Assembly (NCBI RefSeq): GCF_013410455.1
Contig: NZ_JACCFW010000001.1
Location: 1,380,929-1,444,928 of the forward strand
Source: Allobranchiibius huperziae
GTDB taxonomy: Bacteria > Actinomycetota > Actinomycetes > Actinomycetales > Dermatophilaceae
Reading direction: 5' to 3'
DNA length: 64,000 nucleotides
Shown here: positions 45,849-55,090 of the stretch, piece by piece
Layout: each line of letters starts with the position of its first letter
Numbering within the stretch: position 1 is the first letter of the stretch
Made by a program: the position numbers and the translations under genes
Notes under the pieces: model-generated
What the model was told of the DNA's origin: nothing
Databases searched by the model: none
The model's input: the letters and a program-made list of their open reading frames with translations, nothing else

Positions 45849-45911
45849 CCTACGTGTCGCGTCGCGTCAGGGGAGTACGACGGTCACCAGCGTGGCGCAG
45901 CCACCGCGGCG

Positions 45912-47186
45912 TCAGGCGAAGAGCTGCTCACCGATGTAGTGCCCCGACTTCGGTGCGGGCGGCACCGCGAAGAGGCCGGACCCGATGTGGGAGATGTATT
46001 CGTTCAACCGGTCCGACGCGCCGAGCTTCGACTGCAGCGTGACGAAGTGCTGCGGGGTGCTCATGTACGCGATGAACAGCAGCCCGGCATCCAACTGGCC
46101 GAAACCATTGATGCCCTCGGTGTAGTTGTAGCCGCGGCGCATGATCTTCACTCCGCCGTTGTTCTCGTGCGCGGCGAGTGCCACGTGGGAGTCGGCGGGT
46201 ATGACGGTCTTGCCGGTCGCGTTCCTGCTGTGGAAGTTCGGGGTGTCGAACTCTCCGTGGCCCGTCAGCGGGGCCCCGACGTTCTTGGTGCGCCCGAAGA
46301 TCGACTGCTGGTCGTTGATCGGATCGGCGTCCCACACCTCGATGTTCATCGAGATCTTGCGCACGACCTGGTAGGTGCCACCGCGCAGCCAGGCCTGCTC
46401 GGACGCGTCGTCGACCCACACGAACTCGTCGTAGTCGGCGTCGGAGCGTAGGTTGCGGGTGCCGTCCTTGAAGCCCAGCAGGTTGCGCGGGGTCTCCTGC
46501 CCCTTCCCGGCGGACGCGCGTCCGAAGCCGAGGACGGCCCAGCGGGTCGTGGCGGTCCCGCGCACCATCCGGGCGAGGTTGCGCACCGCGTGGTAGGCGA
46601 CCTGGGGATCGTCGGCGCAGGCCTGCAGTGACAGGTCGCCTCCGGAGGACGCGGCGACCAGGTTGTCGCTCGGGAGAGCGGGCAGGTCCGCGAGCAGTGC
46701 AGGCTTCTTCGAAGAGAGGCCGAACCGCTCGTCGAACAGGCCGGGCCCCAGACCGACCGTGACGGTGAGACTGGCGGCATCGAGACCGGCCGCCTCACCG
46801 GTGTCCTGGCCGATGGCGCCGGGGCGCACGGAGTCGACCTGGCCGATGGGTGCGCCCTTCATCAGCTGCGCGATCGCCGCGGTCCAGCGGGCGAGCAGTA
46901 CCTGCAGGTCTGAACGCAGGGCACCCTGAGCGAGATCGAAGGTCATGTAGACCGCGTACCGCTGCTGGGGGGTCTTGATCCCCGCGGGCCGCGCTTCGTC
47001 GTAGAACGGGTGCTGGGTGCTGAGGTCGACGGTGTCGTGGTCGTCGGGCGCCCCCGCGGCGGACGCCGAACCGGCACCCCACCCGGCCCCCAGCCCGATG
47101 GCGGCACCCGCGGCCAGCCCGCCGGCGGCACCCTGGACGAGACGCCGGCGGCCGACGTGGTGACGTGGCTGATCTGCGTCGGTCAT
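45912..47186 (-). CDS. efeB: EfeB, Tat-exported Dyp-type peroxidase/deferrochelatase
   Basis: A 424-aa heme protein exported by the Tat pathway: RRRLVQGAAGGLAAGAAIGL followed by an Ala-rich h-region and ASAA cleavage site. The Dyp-peroxidase GXXDG motif is GFKDGTRN, and the probable proximal His is in DSHVALAAHENNG. EfeB is proposed to oxidise Fe(II) or handle heme iron for uptake through EfeU. ATG 47186 overlaps the efeO stop by 4 nt. It is the third gene of efeUOB. Confidence 0.95.
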   Translation of the reverse strand: MTDADQPRHHVGRRRLVQGAAGGLAAGAAIGLGAGWGAGSASAAGAPDDHDTVDLSTQHPFYDEARPAGIKTPQQRYAVYMTFDLAQGALRSDLQVLLARWTAAIAQLMKGAPIGQVDSVRPGAIGQDTGEAAGLDAASLTVTVGLGPGLFDERFGLSSKKPALLADLPALPSDNLVAASSGGDLSLQACADDPQVAYHAVRNLARMVRGTATTRWAVLGFGRASAGKGQETPRNLLGFKDGTRNLRSDADYDEFVWVDDASEQAWLRGGTYQVVRKISMNIEVWDADPINDQQSIFGRTKNVGAPLTGHGEFDTPNFHSRNATGKTVIPADSHVALAAHENNGGVKIMRRGYNYTEGINGFGQLDAGLLFIAYMSTPQHFVTLQSKLGASDRLNEYISHIGSGLFAVPPAPKSGHYIGEQLFA

Positions 47187-48436
47187 CCCTGGGTGGCGAC
47201 CTTCTCCGCGATGCGGGACAGCGGGTCCTGCAGGCCCTGCACGGTCTGGCTCAGGTTGGCCGCGCTCTTGGTGCGCTGCGCCGGTGTCCACGGCACGAAC
47301 CCGCCGAGGTCCTTGGAGCTGCGGAAGGTGTTCAGCTGGCCGCTCACCTTCGAGAACTCGGCGCTGATCTGCGCGGTCAGGGCCGGGTCGAGCACGGTCA
47401 GGCCGGGCTTGAGGTAGGCGAACGCCTGCTGCGCACCCTCGAGGTTGCCGTTGAAGTCCATCAGGTCCAGGTGGCTGTAGTACTCCTCCTCGCCCTTGAT
47501 CTTGTTGGACTGCACCTCCTCCAGCAGTCCCGCGGCGCCGTTCGCCAGGTCCTCCGGCTTGTACTTCAGCGTCTTGGCCAGCGTCACGAGTTTGCCGACG
47601 TTGCTGTCCAGCTCCGCGGCCAGCTTCTTGGTGTTGGCGGTGATCTTGCCGCTCTGCCATAGGTCGCGCTCGACCGCGTGGAAGCCGTGCCACCCGACCT
47701 TCGGATCGAGGTTGGAGGCGCGCATGTCGATCAGGTAGTCCAGGTTGCCCGCGTTGTCGGTGGCCGAGTGTCCGGGCAGCACGAACCCGTCGACGTCGGA
47801 CTCGATCTTCTCGTAGTAGGGGCGGGCGGCGGCGTACTTCGCCTTCGCCTGCGCCACGTTCCCGGAGTCCACCGCCGTGCGCAGCTGGCCGGTGGCCGTC
47901 TTCATCGCGGACAGCTGGGTGTCGACGAAGGTGGCGTAGCCGGCGGTGCCGCTCGCCAGCAGGGCCGACGCGCTGCCGCCGGTCGAGGTCGCCGCCTTGC
48001 CGGTGACGGTGAAGTTCTGCATCTCCTTCGTCGCGCCCGGGCAGTAGATCTGGTAGCTGCCGCCGCCGAGGGTCGTGGTGAACTTCACGGCGCCGAGGCC
48101 GGGCGCGAGGTTCTCCTTCTCGCCGATGATGCGCTGGTTGCTCTGCAGCTCCAGCTCGGTGATCGCGGTGGCGCTGGTGTTCACGACGGTGAAGGTGACC
48201 GGGCCGGCCTTCGCCTGCGGGTGGTCGATCGTGCACGAGTCGCCGGAGGGGCTGTTCGCCAGGGTGATGTGCACCTGCGCGGCGCCGTTGCTCACGGGAG
48301 CGGCGTTCGCCGACCCGGTGCCACCGGCGCCGGTGCCCGAGGAGCCGGTGCCCCCACCGTTGGTGCCGCATGCGGCCAACGCGAGCGTTGCGACGCCGGC
48401 CACGGCGCTGAGGATTGCAGGGTGCCTAACGGACAT
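47183..48436 (-). CDS. efeO: EfeO, iron-uptake lipoprotein with cupredoxin and M75 domains
   Basis: A 417-aa extracytoplasmic component of the EfeUOB iron importer. The signal peptide ends in a lipobox (LALAAC), so it is probably lipid-anchored. Residues about 50-130 form the cupredoxin-like domain (SCTIDHPQAKAGPVTFTV, then GGSYQIYCPG). Residues about 165-410 are the M75 domain with the HxxE metal motif in WHGFHAVERDLW. It overlaps efeU by 11 nt and efeB by 4 nt. Confidence 0.95.
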   Translation of the reverse strand: MSVRHPAILSAVAGVATLALAACGTNGGGTGSSGTGAGGTGSANAAPVSNGAAQVHITLANSPSGDSCTIDHPQAKAGPVTFTVVNTSATAITELELQSNQRIIGEKENLAPGLGAVKFTTTLGGGSYQIYCPGATKEMQNFTVTGKAATSTGGSASALLASGTAGYATFVDTQLSAMKTATGQLRTAVDSGNVAQAKAKYAAARPYYEKIESDVDGFVLPGHSATDNAGNLDYLIDMRASNLDPKVGWHGFHAVERDLWQSGKITANTKKLAAELDSNVGKLVTLAKTLKYKPEDLANGAAGLLEEVQSNKIKGEEEYYSHLDLMDFNGNLEGAQQAFAYLKPGLTVLDPALTAQISAEFSKVSGQLNTFRSSKDLGGFVPWTPAQRTKSAANLSQTVQGLQDPLSRIAEKVATQG

Positions 48437-50000
48437 CGACGGAGCTCCTGGATCGGGGTGCGGTGGTGGTCGGGGTCTGGTCGGAGGATTCGAGGGGGTG
48501 CGGGCGTCGGCGCCACCAGGTGAGCAACACCAGCGCGGCGGCGACGACCAGGGCGACGGGGAGGGTGCGCGACCAGAAGCGGGCTTCGGTGCTGCGAGCG
48601 TCGAGCGCGCGGATCGAGGAGGCGACCTTCGACGCGTACGCCGGTCGCACCGACCAGCTCTCGGAAGCGGTACCCGGGTCGTTCAGGGTCAGGGTGCGGC
48701 TGCCGGCGAGCCCGCCTCCGCGCAGGCTCAGCACCGTGCGCACGCTCTGCGTCGCATCGACCAGCACCCCGTTGCTGACCCACACGTCGCGCTCGCCGAC
48801 CCGGGTCCATTGCGCGGTGTACGGGCCGGGGCTCTGTGAGGCGTTGACGCCGACCGGCATCCGGCCGCCGTTCAGGCTGAGCAACTGTGTCGACGTGAGG
48901 GAGGACGGTCGACCGGGAAGCGGCCCGGTGAGGGAGGACGTGTGCTGGGCGGTCGAGATGCCCTGGTGCTCGGCCGGCCGGGACGCGCCGAGCGAGTACG
49001 TCGATCGTGTGCCCGCGGTGGTCCGGACGAGCGTGTCGCCCGCCAGCCGCGCGGTGCCTGCCGAGCTGCCGTCGCTGGTCAGGGGCGCGCTACGCGGCGC
49101 GTCGACACCGGCTGTGGGGTAGGCCGTGGCGAGGACGGCGGCCGCCAGCACCAGCGCCGCGGCGGCACCGAGCCGGATACGGCCGCCTGCGACGGCACCG
49201 GCGCGGTGCTTCACAGGCCAGTAGACGAGCAGGGCCATCGGCACCAGGTAGGCGCACCACCCGAGGACCTCGATCAGGCGTGGCCCGGTCGGGATGCCCA
49301 GCACACCGGTGAGCAGCGCACCACGCACCGATCCCGCCGGAGCCAGCCAGGTGAGGTCGAGCGTGCGCTGCTGGCCGGCGTTCAGCCAACCTGCCTCGTG
49401 GGCGGTGCGCAGCGCGGTCACGACCAGGCCGGCGGCCACCAGGAGCAGGAACGCGCCGGTGAACTTGAAGAACTTCGCGAGGTTGAGCCGGACGCCGCCG
49501 CGGTAGATGCCGATGCCGACCGCGACCGCAGCCAGGACGCCCAGCACGGCCCCCGTCGCCGCCAGCGCGGGGTTCGTGGACGCCTGGAACGTCGCGAGCA
49601 GGAAGACGGAGGTCTCGAAGCCCTCCTTGAGCACCGCGAGGAAGGCCATCACGGCCAGCGCGCGGCTGGAGCCCGCCCCCAGGGCCTCGCGCGCCGAGCT
49701 CTCCAGCTCCTTCTTCAGACCGCGGGCGTGGGTCATCATCCACAGCACCATCCCCGTCACGAAGACCACGGCGACGGCGCCGATGACGGTCTCCATGCCC
49801 TCCTGGGCGGCCTGCGGCAGGCTGGACTCGACGACCTTGAGGGCTATGCCGACCGCCGCGCTGAGCAGGAGGGCCAGGGTCACGCCGATCCACAGGGGGC
49901 GGAGCGATCGACCGTTCTGCCGCAGGAAGGCCGCGATGATGCCGACGATCAACGCCGCTTCGAGGCCCTCACGCAGGCCGATCACGAATGTCGCGAGCAC
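48426..50000 (-). CDS. efeU: EfeU, Ftr1-type iron permease with extra C-terminal domain
   Basis: The iron channel of EfeUOB. Both REXXE motifs are visible, REGLE at residues 10-14 and the variant KEGFE at 125-129. Seven hydrophobic segments end near residue 295. Unlike the usual protein of about 280 residues, this one has 524. Residues about 300-480 form an extracytoplasmic Ser/Thr/Gly-rich domain and a further membrane segment (LPVALVVAAALVLLTWW) leads to a basic tail. GTG 50000 lies behind AAGGAAG. A DtxR/IdeR-like box stands 33 bp upstream. Confidence 0.95.
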   Translation of the reverse strand: MLATFVIGLREGLEAALIVGIIAAFLRQNGRSLRPLWIGVTLALLLSAAVGIALKVVESSLPQAAQEGMETVIGAVAVVFVTGMVLWMMTHARGLKKELESSAREALGAGSSRALAVMAFLAVLKEGFETSVFLLATFQASTNPALAATGAVLGVLAAVAVGIGIYRGGVRLNLAKFFKFTGAFLLLVAAGLVVTALRTAHEAGWLNAGQQRTLDLTWLAPAGSVRGALLTGVLGIPTGPRLIEVLGWCAYLVPMALLVYWPVKHRAGAVAGGRIRLGAAAALVLAAAVLATAYPTAGVDAPRSAPLTSDGSSAGTARLAGDTLVRTTAGTRSTYSLGASRPAEHQGISTAQHTSSLTGPLPGRPSSLTSTQLLSLNGGRMPVGVNASQSPGPYTAQWTRVGERDVWVSNGVLVDATQSVRTVLSLRGGGLAGSRTLTLNDPGTASESWSVRPAYASKVASSIRALDARSTEARFWSRTLPVALVVAAALVLLTWWRRRPHPLESSDQTPTTTAPRSRSSVDVR

Positions 50001-50032
50001 GTGGATGAACTTCCTTGAGGGGGCCGTCGAGA

Positions 50033-50051
50033 GAAGGTGAGGCTTACCTTA
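50033..50051. promoter_or_regulatory. DtxR/IdeR-type iron box upstream of efeUOB
   Basis: GAAGGTGAGGCTTACCTTA matches the degenerate consensus TWAGGTWAGSCTWACCTWA at 17 of 19 positions. Its place in front of the iron-uptake operon fits repression by an iron-loaded DtxR/IdeR protein. Confidence 0.8.
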
Positions 50052-50173
50052 GCTTGCCTGCACCGGGTATCTCGAATCGCCGCCCTATGAGGTGGCTCAC
50101 GCAGCCGGTTGCGTTGTGCGGCCTGTGTTTCCAGCAAGCCCCTTCGATGGGCGTCCGCACACCGACGTACGTC

Positions 50174-50210
50174 GAACGGGTAGGTGACCGAGACGGTCAC
50201 CTACCCGTTC
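50174..50210. terminator. Hairpin downstream of lpd
   Basis: A perfect 16-bp stem (GAACGGGTAGGTGACC on the left) closes a GAGAC loop, 13 bp after the lpd stop on the minus strand. It separates lpd from efeU. The remaining part of this 222-bp gap holds the iron box and nothing else I can name. Confidence 0.75.
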
Positions 50211-50222
50211 AGGCGTCCCGTG

Positions 50223-51632
50223 TCAGAGGTTGATCATGTGGCCGGCGAGGCCTTCGACGGCCTCCTTGACGGCCTCGCCCAGCGTCGGGTGGGCGAACAC
50301 GTTCCGTGCGACCTCGTCGGCCGTCAGGTCCCACTTCTGGGCCAGCGTCAGCACGGGCAGCAGCTCGGTGACATCGGGGCCGATCAGGTGGGCGCCGATG
50401 ATCTCGTTGTGCTCGGAGTCGGCGACGACCTTCACGAAGCCGACGGCCTCGCCGAGGCCCTGGGCCTTGCCGTTGGCGGAGTAGGGGAACTGGGCGACCT
50501 TGACGTCGTAGCCCTTGTCCTTCGCCTGCTCCTCGGTGTAGCCGAAGGAGGCGATCTGCGGCTGGCAGAACGTCGCCCGCGGGATCATGTCGTAGTCGAT
50601 CTCGACCGTCTCGGCGCCGGCGATCGTCTCCGCGGCCACGACGCCCATGGCCTCGGCGGTATGGGCGAGCATCAGCTTGCCGGTGACGTCGCCGATCGCG
50701 TAGACGCCGTCGAGGTTGGTGCGCCCGCGGCCGTCGATCGCGATGGCGCCGCGCTCGGTGAGCTCGACGCCGATCTCCTCCAGGCCGTAGCCCTGGGTGC
50801 GCGGTGCGAAGCCGATGGCCTGCAGCACCTTGTCGGTCTCGATGACCTGCGAGTCGCCGCCGGCGGCGGGGGAGACGGTGACCTTGACCTTCTGGTTCGG
50901 GTCGTCGGGGTCCTCGATGCTCTCGACCTTCGTCGACAGCATGACCTTCACGCCGAGCTTCTTGTACTGCTTCAGCAGCTCCTTGGACACCGCCGCGTCC
51001 TCGGTGGGCACCATCCGGTCCAGGAACTCAACGATCGTCACGTCGACGCCGAAGTTGCTCATCACGTAGGCGAACTCGACACCGATGGCGCCGGACCCGG
51101 CGATCACGATCGAGTCGGGCAGCTCGGGGTCGAGGATCTGCTCCTCGTAGGTCACGACGCGCTTCGACAGTGTCGTGCCGGGGACGAGTCGGGTCGTCGC
51201 GCCCGTCGCGATGATGAGGTTGTCGCAGGTGACCTCCTGCGTGCCTCCGTCGTTCAGCTCCACCGACAGCGTCGTGCCGTCCTTGAGGGTGCCCCAGCCG
51301 TCGATCTCGGTGATCTTGTTCTTCTTCATCAGGAAGTGCACGCCCTTGACGATGCCCTCGGACACCTTGCGGCTACGGGCGTGCGTCACGTCGTACGCCA
51401 TGGTCGCGTCACCGGTGATACCGAAGACGGACTTCTCCTTGGTGATCACGTGGGCGAGCTCGGCGTTGCGCAGCAACGCCTTGGACGGGATGCACCCGAC
51501 GTTGAGGCAGACACCGCCCCAGTACTTCTTCTCCACCACCGCGGTCTTCAGGCCCAGCTGGCTGGCGCGGATCGCCGCGACGTACCCACCGGGACCGGCA
51601 CCGAGAACAACGACGTCAAAGTGATCAGCCAC
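50223..51632 (-). CDS. lpd: Dihydrolipoyl dehydrogenase (E3)
   Basis: A 469-aa FAD enzyme that reoxidises dihydrolipoyl groups of 2-oxoacid dehydrogenase complexes. It has the FAD motif [17 protein letters not shown], the redox disulfide [15 protein letters not shown], the NAD motif [14 protein letters not shown], and the C-terminal [12 protein letters not shown] with the catalytic His/Glu pair. GTG 51632 gives the conserved start [11 protein letters not shown]. It lies 11 bp after the SorC-type regulator gene on the same strand. With aceE at 4449 it may complete pyruvate dehydrogenase. Confidence 0.96.
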   Translation of the reverse strand: MADHFDVVVLGAGPGGYVAAIRASQLGLKTAVVEKKYWGGVCLNVGCIPSKALLRNAELAHVITKEKSVFGITGDATMAYDVTHARSRKVSEGIVKGVHFLMKKNKITEIDGWGTLKDGTTLSVELNDGGTQEVTCDNLIIATGATTRLVPGTTLSKRVVTYEEQILDPELPDSIVIAGSGAIGVEFAYVMSNFGVDVTIVEFLDRMVPTEDAAVSKELLKQYKKLGVKVMLSTKVESIEDPDDPNQKVKVTVSPAAGGDSQVIETDKVLQAIGFAPRTQGYGLEEIGVELTERGAIAIDGRGRTNLDGVYAIGDVTGKLMLAHTAEAMGVVAAETIAGAETVEIDYDMIPRATFCQPQIASFGYTEEQAKDKGYDVKVAQFPYSANGKAQGLGEAVGFVKVVADSEHNEIIGAHLIGPDVTELLPVLTLAQKWDLTADEVARNVFAHPTLGEAVKEAVEGLAGHMINL

Positions 51633-51643
51633 GACGGGGAACT

Positions 51644-52624
51644 TTAGTCCCCCCGCAGCAGGGCCTGTGCGAGCGGGACGTCCACCACCAGGGAGTTCAG
51701 CAGACCGCCCCGGCACGCCGCCGCGACGGCCCCGGCACGCTCGTCGCCCATGCAGACGCCGATCACATCCGGTATGCCGCGCAGCTGCTGCGCGCTCACC
51801 GTGATCAGTCGGCGCGCGAAGGACCCCGACAGCGGGTATCCGTCGACGTCGATGAACACCCCGCTCACCTCCCCGACGGCGCCGGCGACGCGCAGTTCGT
51901 CGATCTCGGCGGCCGTCGCAGCCGTGTACAGCGTCGAGAACTCGGGGTCGAAGGCGCCGACCCCGACCACGGCGACCGTGATGGCCGGCACGCGAGCCTG
52001 TGCTGCCAGGAACGCGGGGTCGCGCCGCAGCGAGACGGCCGCGGCGGCGTCGGAGGCCACGAACGGTGCGTGGAACCGGTAGGGCCGCCCCCTGCCGAGG
52101 GACGCGGCATCGCGCACCACATCGGCCGGCGCCGAGCTGTGGTCCGGTTCCCATCGCGCACCACTCAGCTGGACCACGTCCACCGGAGGCAGGCCGGAGA
52201 GGGCCGTCACGGTCGCCGACACCGACCGTGACCAGGGCAGGCCGAGGACGTCGTCGGGGGAGAGCAACGACTGCAACTGCTGCGCGGCCAATGCTCCGAG
52301 GCTGCCCCGCCGCTGGTCGACCGTCTCCTCCGGAGCGCTGTCCAGGACCGCGGTCATCTGCAGGTTGAAGGCCCGGGAAAGGTCCTGCGCCAGGTCGTCG
52401 CGGGTGGCGTACACCTCGTCGATGTGGATCCGAACGACGCCGGACGCGCGCGCGGACTGCAGGAGTCGCGCCACCTGGAAACGGGAGATGCCGAGTTCAC
52501 GGCCGATCTCGATCTTGCTGGCGTCCTCGAGATAGAACCGCCGGGCGGCCTCGATCTGCAGGGCACGCACCGCTGAAGGGTGGGGCCTGACCGGCGCATG
52601 ACCCTCGTCGTTGCCATCGCTCAT
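51644..52624 (-). CDS. SorC/DeoR-family sugar-responsive regulator
   Basis: A 326-aa regulator. The N-terminal helix-turn-helix (residues about 22-62, [20 protein letters not shown] then [18 protein letters not shown]) is followed by a SorC-type sugar-phosphate binding domain with [14 protein letters not shown] and [12 protein letters not shown]. It diverges from the polyol operon over 127 bp that contain a palindrome, and by position it is the operon's regulator, probably sensing a phosphorylated sugar such as xylulose 5-phosphate. The start ATG follows GGAAGAGGAT. lpd follows after 11 bp. Confidence 0.9.
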   Translation of the reverse strand: MSDGNDEGHAPVRPHPSAVRALQIEAARRFYLEDASKIEIGRELGISRFQVARLLQSARASGVVRIHIDEVYATRDDLAQDLSRAFNLQMTAVLDSAPEETVDQRRGSLGALAAQQLQSLLSPDDVLGLPWSRSVSATVTALSGLPPVDVVQLSGARWEPDHSSAPADVVRDAASLGRGRPYRFHAPFVASDAAAAVSLRRDPAFLAAQARVPAITVAVVGVGAFDPEFSTLYTAATAAEIDELRVAGAVGEVSGVFIDVDGYPLSGSFARRLITVSAQQLRGIPDVIGVCMGDERAGAVAAACRGGLLNSLVVDVPLAQALLRGD

Positions 52625-52700
52625 CGATCCTCTTCCCCGTCGTTACCAAAACGCGACCTGGAGTGCTCGCCATCAAGAATGTGATCTGCGACACTACATG

Positions 52701-52725
52701 CATATGAGCGGGGAGCGCTCATATG
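52701..52725. promoter_or_regulatory. Palindromic operator candidate for the SorC-type regulator
   Basis: CATATGAGCG and CGCTCATATG form a perfect 10-bp inverted repeat with a 5-nt spacer, and a third partial half-site (ATGAGCGCTC) follows at once. It lies 26 bp before the polyol binding-protein gene, between that gene and the regulator gene. Confidence 0.7.
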
Positions 52726-52751
52726 AGCGCTCTCGAGGAGAATGAGTTCAT

Positions 52752-54119
52752 ATGCGATCCACACAACGAGTCGCCATCAGCGTTGCGGTCGTCGGGCTGG
52801 TCACGGCCGGACTGTCCTCCTGTTCCGCGAGTAGTGGAGGGTCGAGCGGAGGTAGCAAGACCCTCAACGTCCTGATGGTCAACAACCCCCAGATGGAAGC
52901 GTTGAAGAAGGTCACGCCGGAGTTCACGAAGGCGACCGGCATCAAGGTGAACTTCAAGGACCTGCCGGAGAACGACCTGCGGTCCACGGCAGCGACCGAG
53001 TTCGCTCAGCAGGCCGGTCAGTACGACCTGGCCACCCTGTCCAACTTCGAGATCCCCATCTACGCCAAGAAGGGGTGGGTCGCGGACCTGACGAAGGACA
53101 CCACCGACGCCAAGTCGACCTGGAACGGCCAGAGCTTCGACCAGAGCGACATCCTGAAGCCGATGGCGGAGTCGCTGACGGTCAACAACAAGATCTACGG
53201 CGAACCGTTCTACGGCGAGTCCTCCTTCCTCATGTACCGCAAGGACCTCTTCAAGGCCGCCGGGCTGACCATGCCGGCCAATCCGACCTGGCAGCAGGTC
53301 GCCGGGTTCGCGGCGAAGCTGAAGAAGGGCAGCACCGCCGGCATCTGCCTGCGCGGGGCGGTCGGCTGGGGTGAGGTCATGGCCCCGCTCACCACGGTGG
53401 TGAACACCTTCGGAGGCACCTGGTTCGACAAGGACTGGAACGCCCAGGTGAACACCGGCGGATTCGCCAAGGCCACGAACTTCTACGTCGACCTGGTGAA
53501 GAAGTACGGCGAGCCGGGCGCGGCCCAGGCCGGCTTCACCGAGTGCGACAACGCGATGATCCAGGGCCAGGCCGCCATGTGGTACGACGCGACGTCGGCC
53601 GCCGGCACGCTCGTCAGCTCCAAGTACGGCTCGGACATCGGGTACGCGCCCGCGCCCGTCGACCAGACGAAGAGCTCCGGATGGCTCTACACCTGGGCCT
53701 GGGGCGTGGAGTCGGCGTCCAAGAAGAAGGACGCGGCGTGGAAGTTCATCTCGTGGGCCAGTGGCAAGGACTACCTCAGCACCGTCGGTGGCCGCACCGG
53801 TACCGGGATGGGCTGGGCCAACGTTCCTGCCGGCGCTCGGACCTCGCTCTACAGCAACCCGAACTACCTGAAGGTCGCGAGCAGCTTCGCGCAGCCCACC
53901 CTGGCGGCCATCAACTCCGCCGACCCGAACAACACGGGCCGCACCAACCACCCGCCGGTTCCGGGGATCCAGTTCGTCGACGTGGCCGAGTTCACCGATT
54001 TCGGACAGAAGGTGAGCCAGGAGATCTCGAATGCGATCGCCGGTAGCACGTCCGTCTCCAGCGCGCTGAACGCGAGCCAGTCGATCGCGCAGGACGGCGT
54101 GAAGGCGTACAAGAAGTAA
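52752..54119 (+). CDS. ABC transporter substrate-binding lipoprotein, polyol type
   Basis: A 455-aa lipoprotein with a lipobox GLSSC, of the family 1 extracellular solute-binding proteins. It most resembles the sorbitol/mannitol binding proteins (SmoE/MtlE): PEFTKATGIKVNFKDLPENDL near the N-terminus, YGEPFYGESSFLMYRKDLF, and WLYTWAWGVESASKKKDAAW. GAGGAG precedes ATG 52752. It is the first gene of an operon with two permeases (TAATG overlap with the next), a polyol dehydrogenase and xylulokinase. Confidence 0.92.
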   Translation: MRSTQRVAISVAVVGLVTAGLSSCSASSGGSSGGSKTLNVLMVNNPQMEALKKVTPEFTKATGIKVNFKDLPENDLRSTAATEFAQQAGQYDLATLSNFEIPIYAKKGWVADLTKDTTDAKSTWNGQSFDQSDILKPMAESLTVNNKIYGEPFYGESSFLMYRKDLFKAAGLTMPANPTWQQVAGFAAKLKKGSTAGICLRGAVGWGEVMAPLTTVVNTFGGTWFDKDWNAQVNTGGFAKATNFYVDLVKKYGEPGAAQAGFTECDNAMIQGQAAMWYDATSAAGTLVSSKYGSDIGYAPAPVDQTKSSGWLYTWAWGVESASKKKDAAWKFISWASGKDYLSTVGGRTGTGMGWANVPAGARTSLYSNPNYLKVASSFAQPTLAAINSADPNNTGRTNHPPVPGIQFVDVAEFTDFGQKVSQEISNAIAGSTSVSSALNASQSIAQDGVKAYKK

Positions 54120-55090
54120 TGACTACCGCCAGTCTTGACCCCAGCGGCGCCGTGGCGGCCCCCACGGCGCCGCCGGGAGCGGACCCCGAGACCAAGCGTC
54201 GGGCACGCCGGGAGGGATGGAAGCGCCGTCTGCCGCTGATGCCGGCGTTCATCTTCGTCGTCATCATGACGCAGCTGCCGTTCCTCGCGACCATCTTCAT
54301 CTCCTTCAGCAACTGGACCGCCTTCAGCGGTAACAAGGGGTTCGCGGGACTGGACAACTTCAAGACGGTCTTCCAGGACTCCGACGCCCGCTCGGCGGTG
54401 ATCACCACCATCGAGCTGACCGTGCTCGTGGTGCTGATCAGCCTCGTGTTCGGCATCGGGATCGCGCTGCTGCTCGACCGGACGTTCAGGGGGCGCGGCA
54501 TCGTCCGGACGATGATGATCGCGCCGTTCCTGATCGTCCCGGAGGCGGCCGCACTGGTCTGGAAGCACGCGCTGTTCAACGTGCAGTCCGGCTTGTTCAA
54601 CGGCCTGATCACGCAGTTCTACAACTGGTTCGGCCTGAAGAACCCGCCGCAACCGGACTGGATCACCAGCCACCCGTTGGGCACCATCGTCACGGCCCTG
54701 GTCTGGCAGTGGACGCCGTTCATGATGCTGATCATGCTCGCCGGGCTGCAGGGCCGACCGATGGACATCATCGAGGCGGCGCAGGTGGACGGCGCGAACA
54801 CCTGGCAGATCTTCACCAAGATGACGTTGCCGCACATGCGGCGCTACATCGAGCTGGCCGGACTGCTCGGGGCGATCTACATCGTGCAGAACTTCGAGTA
54901 CGTCTACACGATCACCTCGGGCGGTCAGAACACCGCCAACCTGCCCTACTACATCCAGCAGACCTTCTTCGCCGGGACGGGTGAGTACGGCGTCGCGTCG
55001 GCCGCCGGTGTCGTCGTGGTCATCGGCACCATCATCATCGCGACATTCGCGCTACGCACCGTGCTCTCGGTGCTCAAGGAGGAGAGCTGA
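54119..55090 (+). CDS. ABC transporter permease, polyol type (first)
   Basis: A 323-aa inner-membrane permease of the MalF/SmoF kind with six hydrophobic segments. The ATPase-contact EAA loop is EAAQVDGANTWQIFTKMTLP, with the conserved Gly. The start shares one base with the stop of the binding-protein gene (TAATG), and its own stop shares one with the next permease (TGATG), so the three are tightly coupled. Confidence 0.93.
   Translation: MTTASLDPSGAVAAPTAPPGADPETKRRARREGWKRRLPLMPAFIFVVIMTQLPFLATIFISFSNWTAFSGNKGFAGLDNFKTVFQDSDARSAVITTIELTVLVVLISLVFGIGIALLLDRTFRGRGIVRTMMIAPFLIVPEAAALVWKHALFNVQSGLFNGLITQFYNWFGLKNPPQPDWITSHPLGTIVTALVWQWTPFMMLIMLAGLQGRPMDIIEAAQVDGANTWQIFTKMTLPHMRRYIELAGLLGAIYIVQNFEYVYTITSGGQNTANLPYYIQQTFFAGTGEYGVASAAGVVVVIGTIIIATFALRTVLSVLKEES

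Noticed and set aside
45912-48371. An 819-codon frame joining efeB to an upstream extension
   Set aside because: The upstream part overlaps efeO out of frame; the Tat signal and the ATGA overlap define the real efeB start at 47186.
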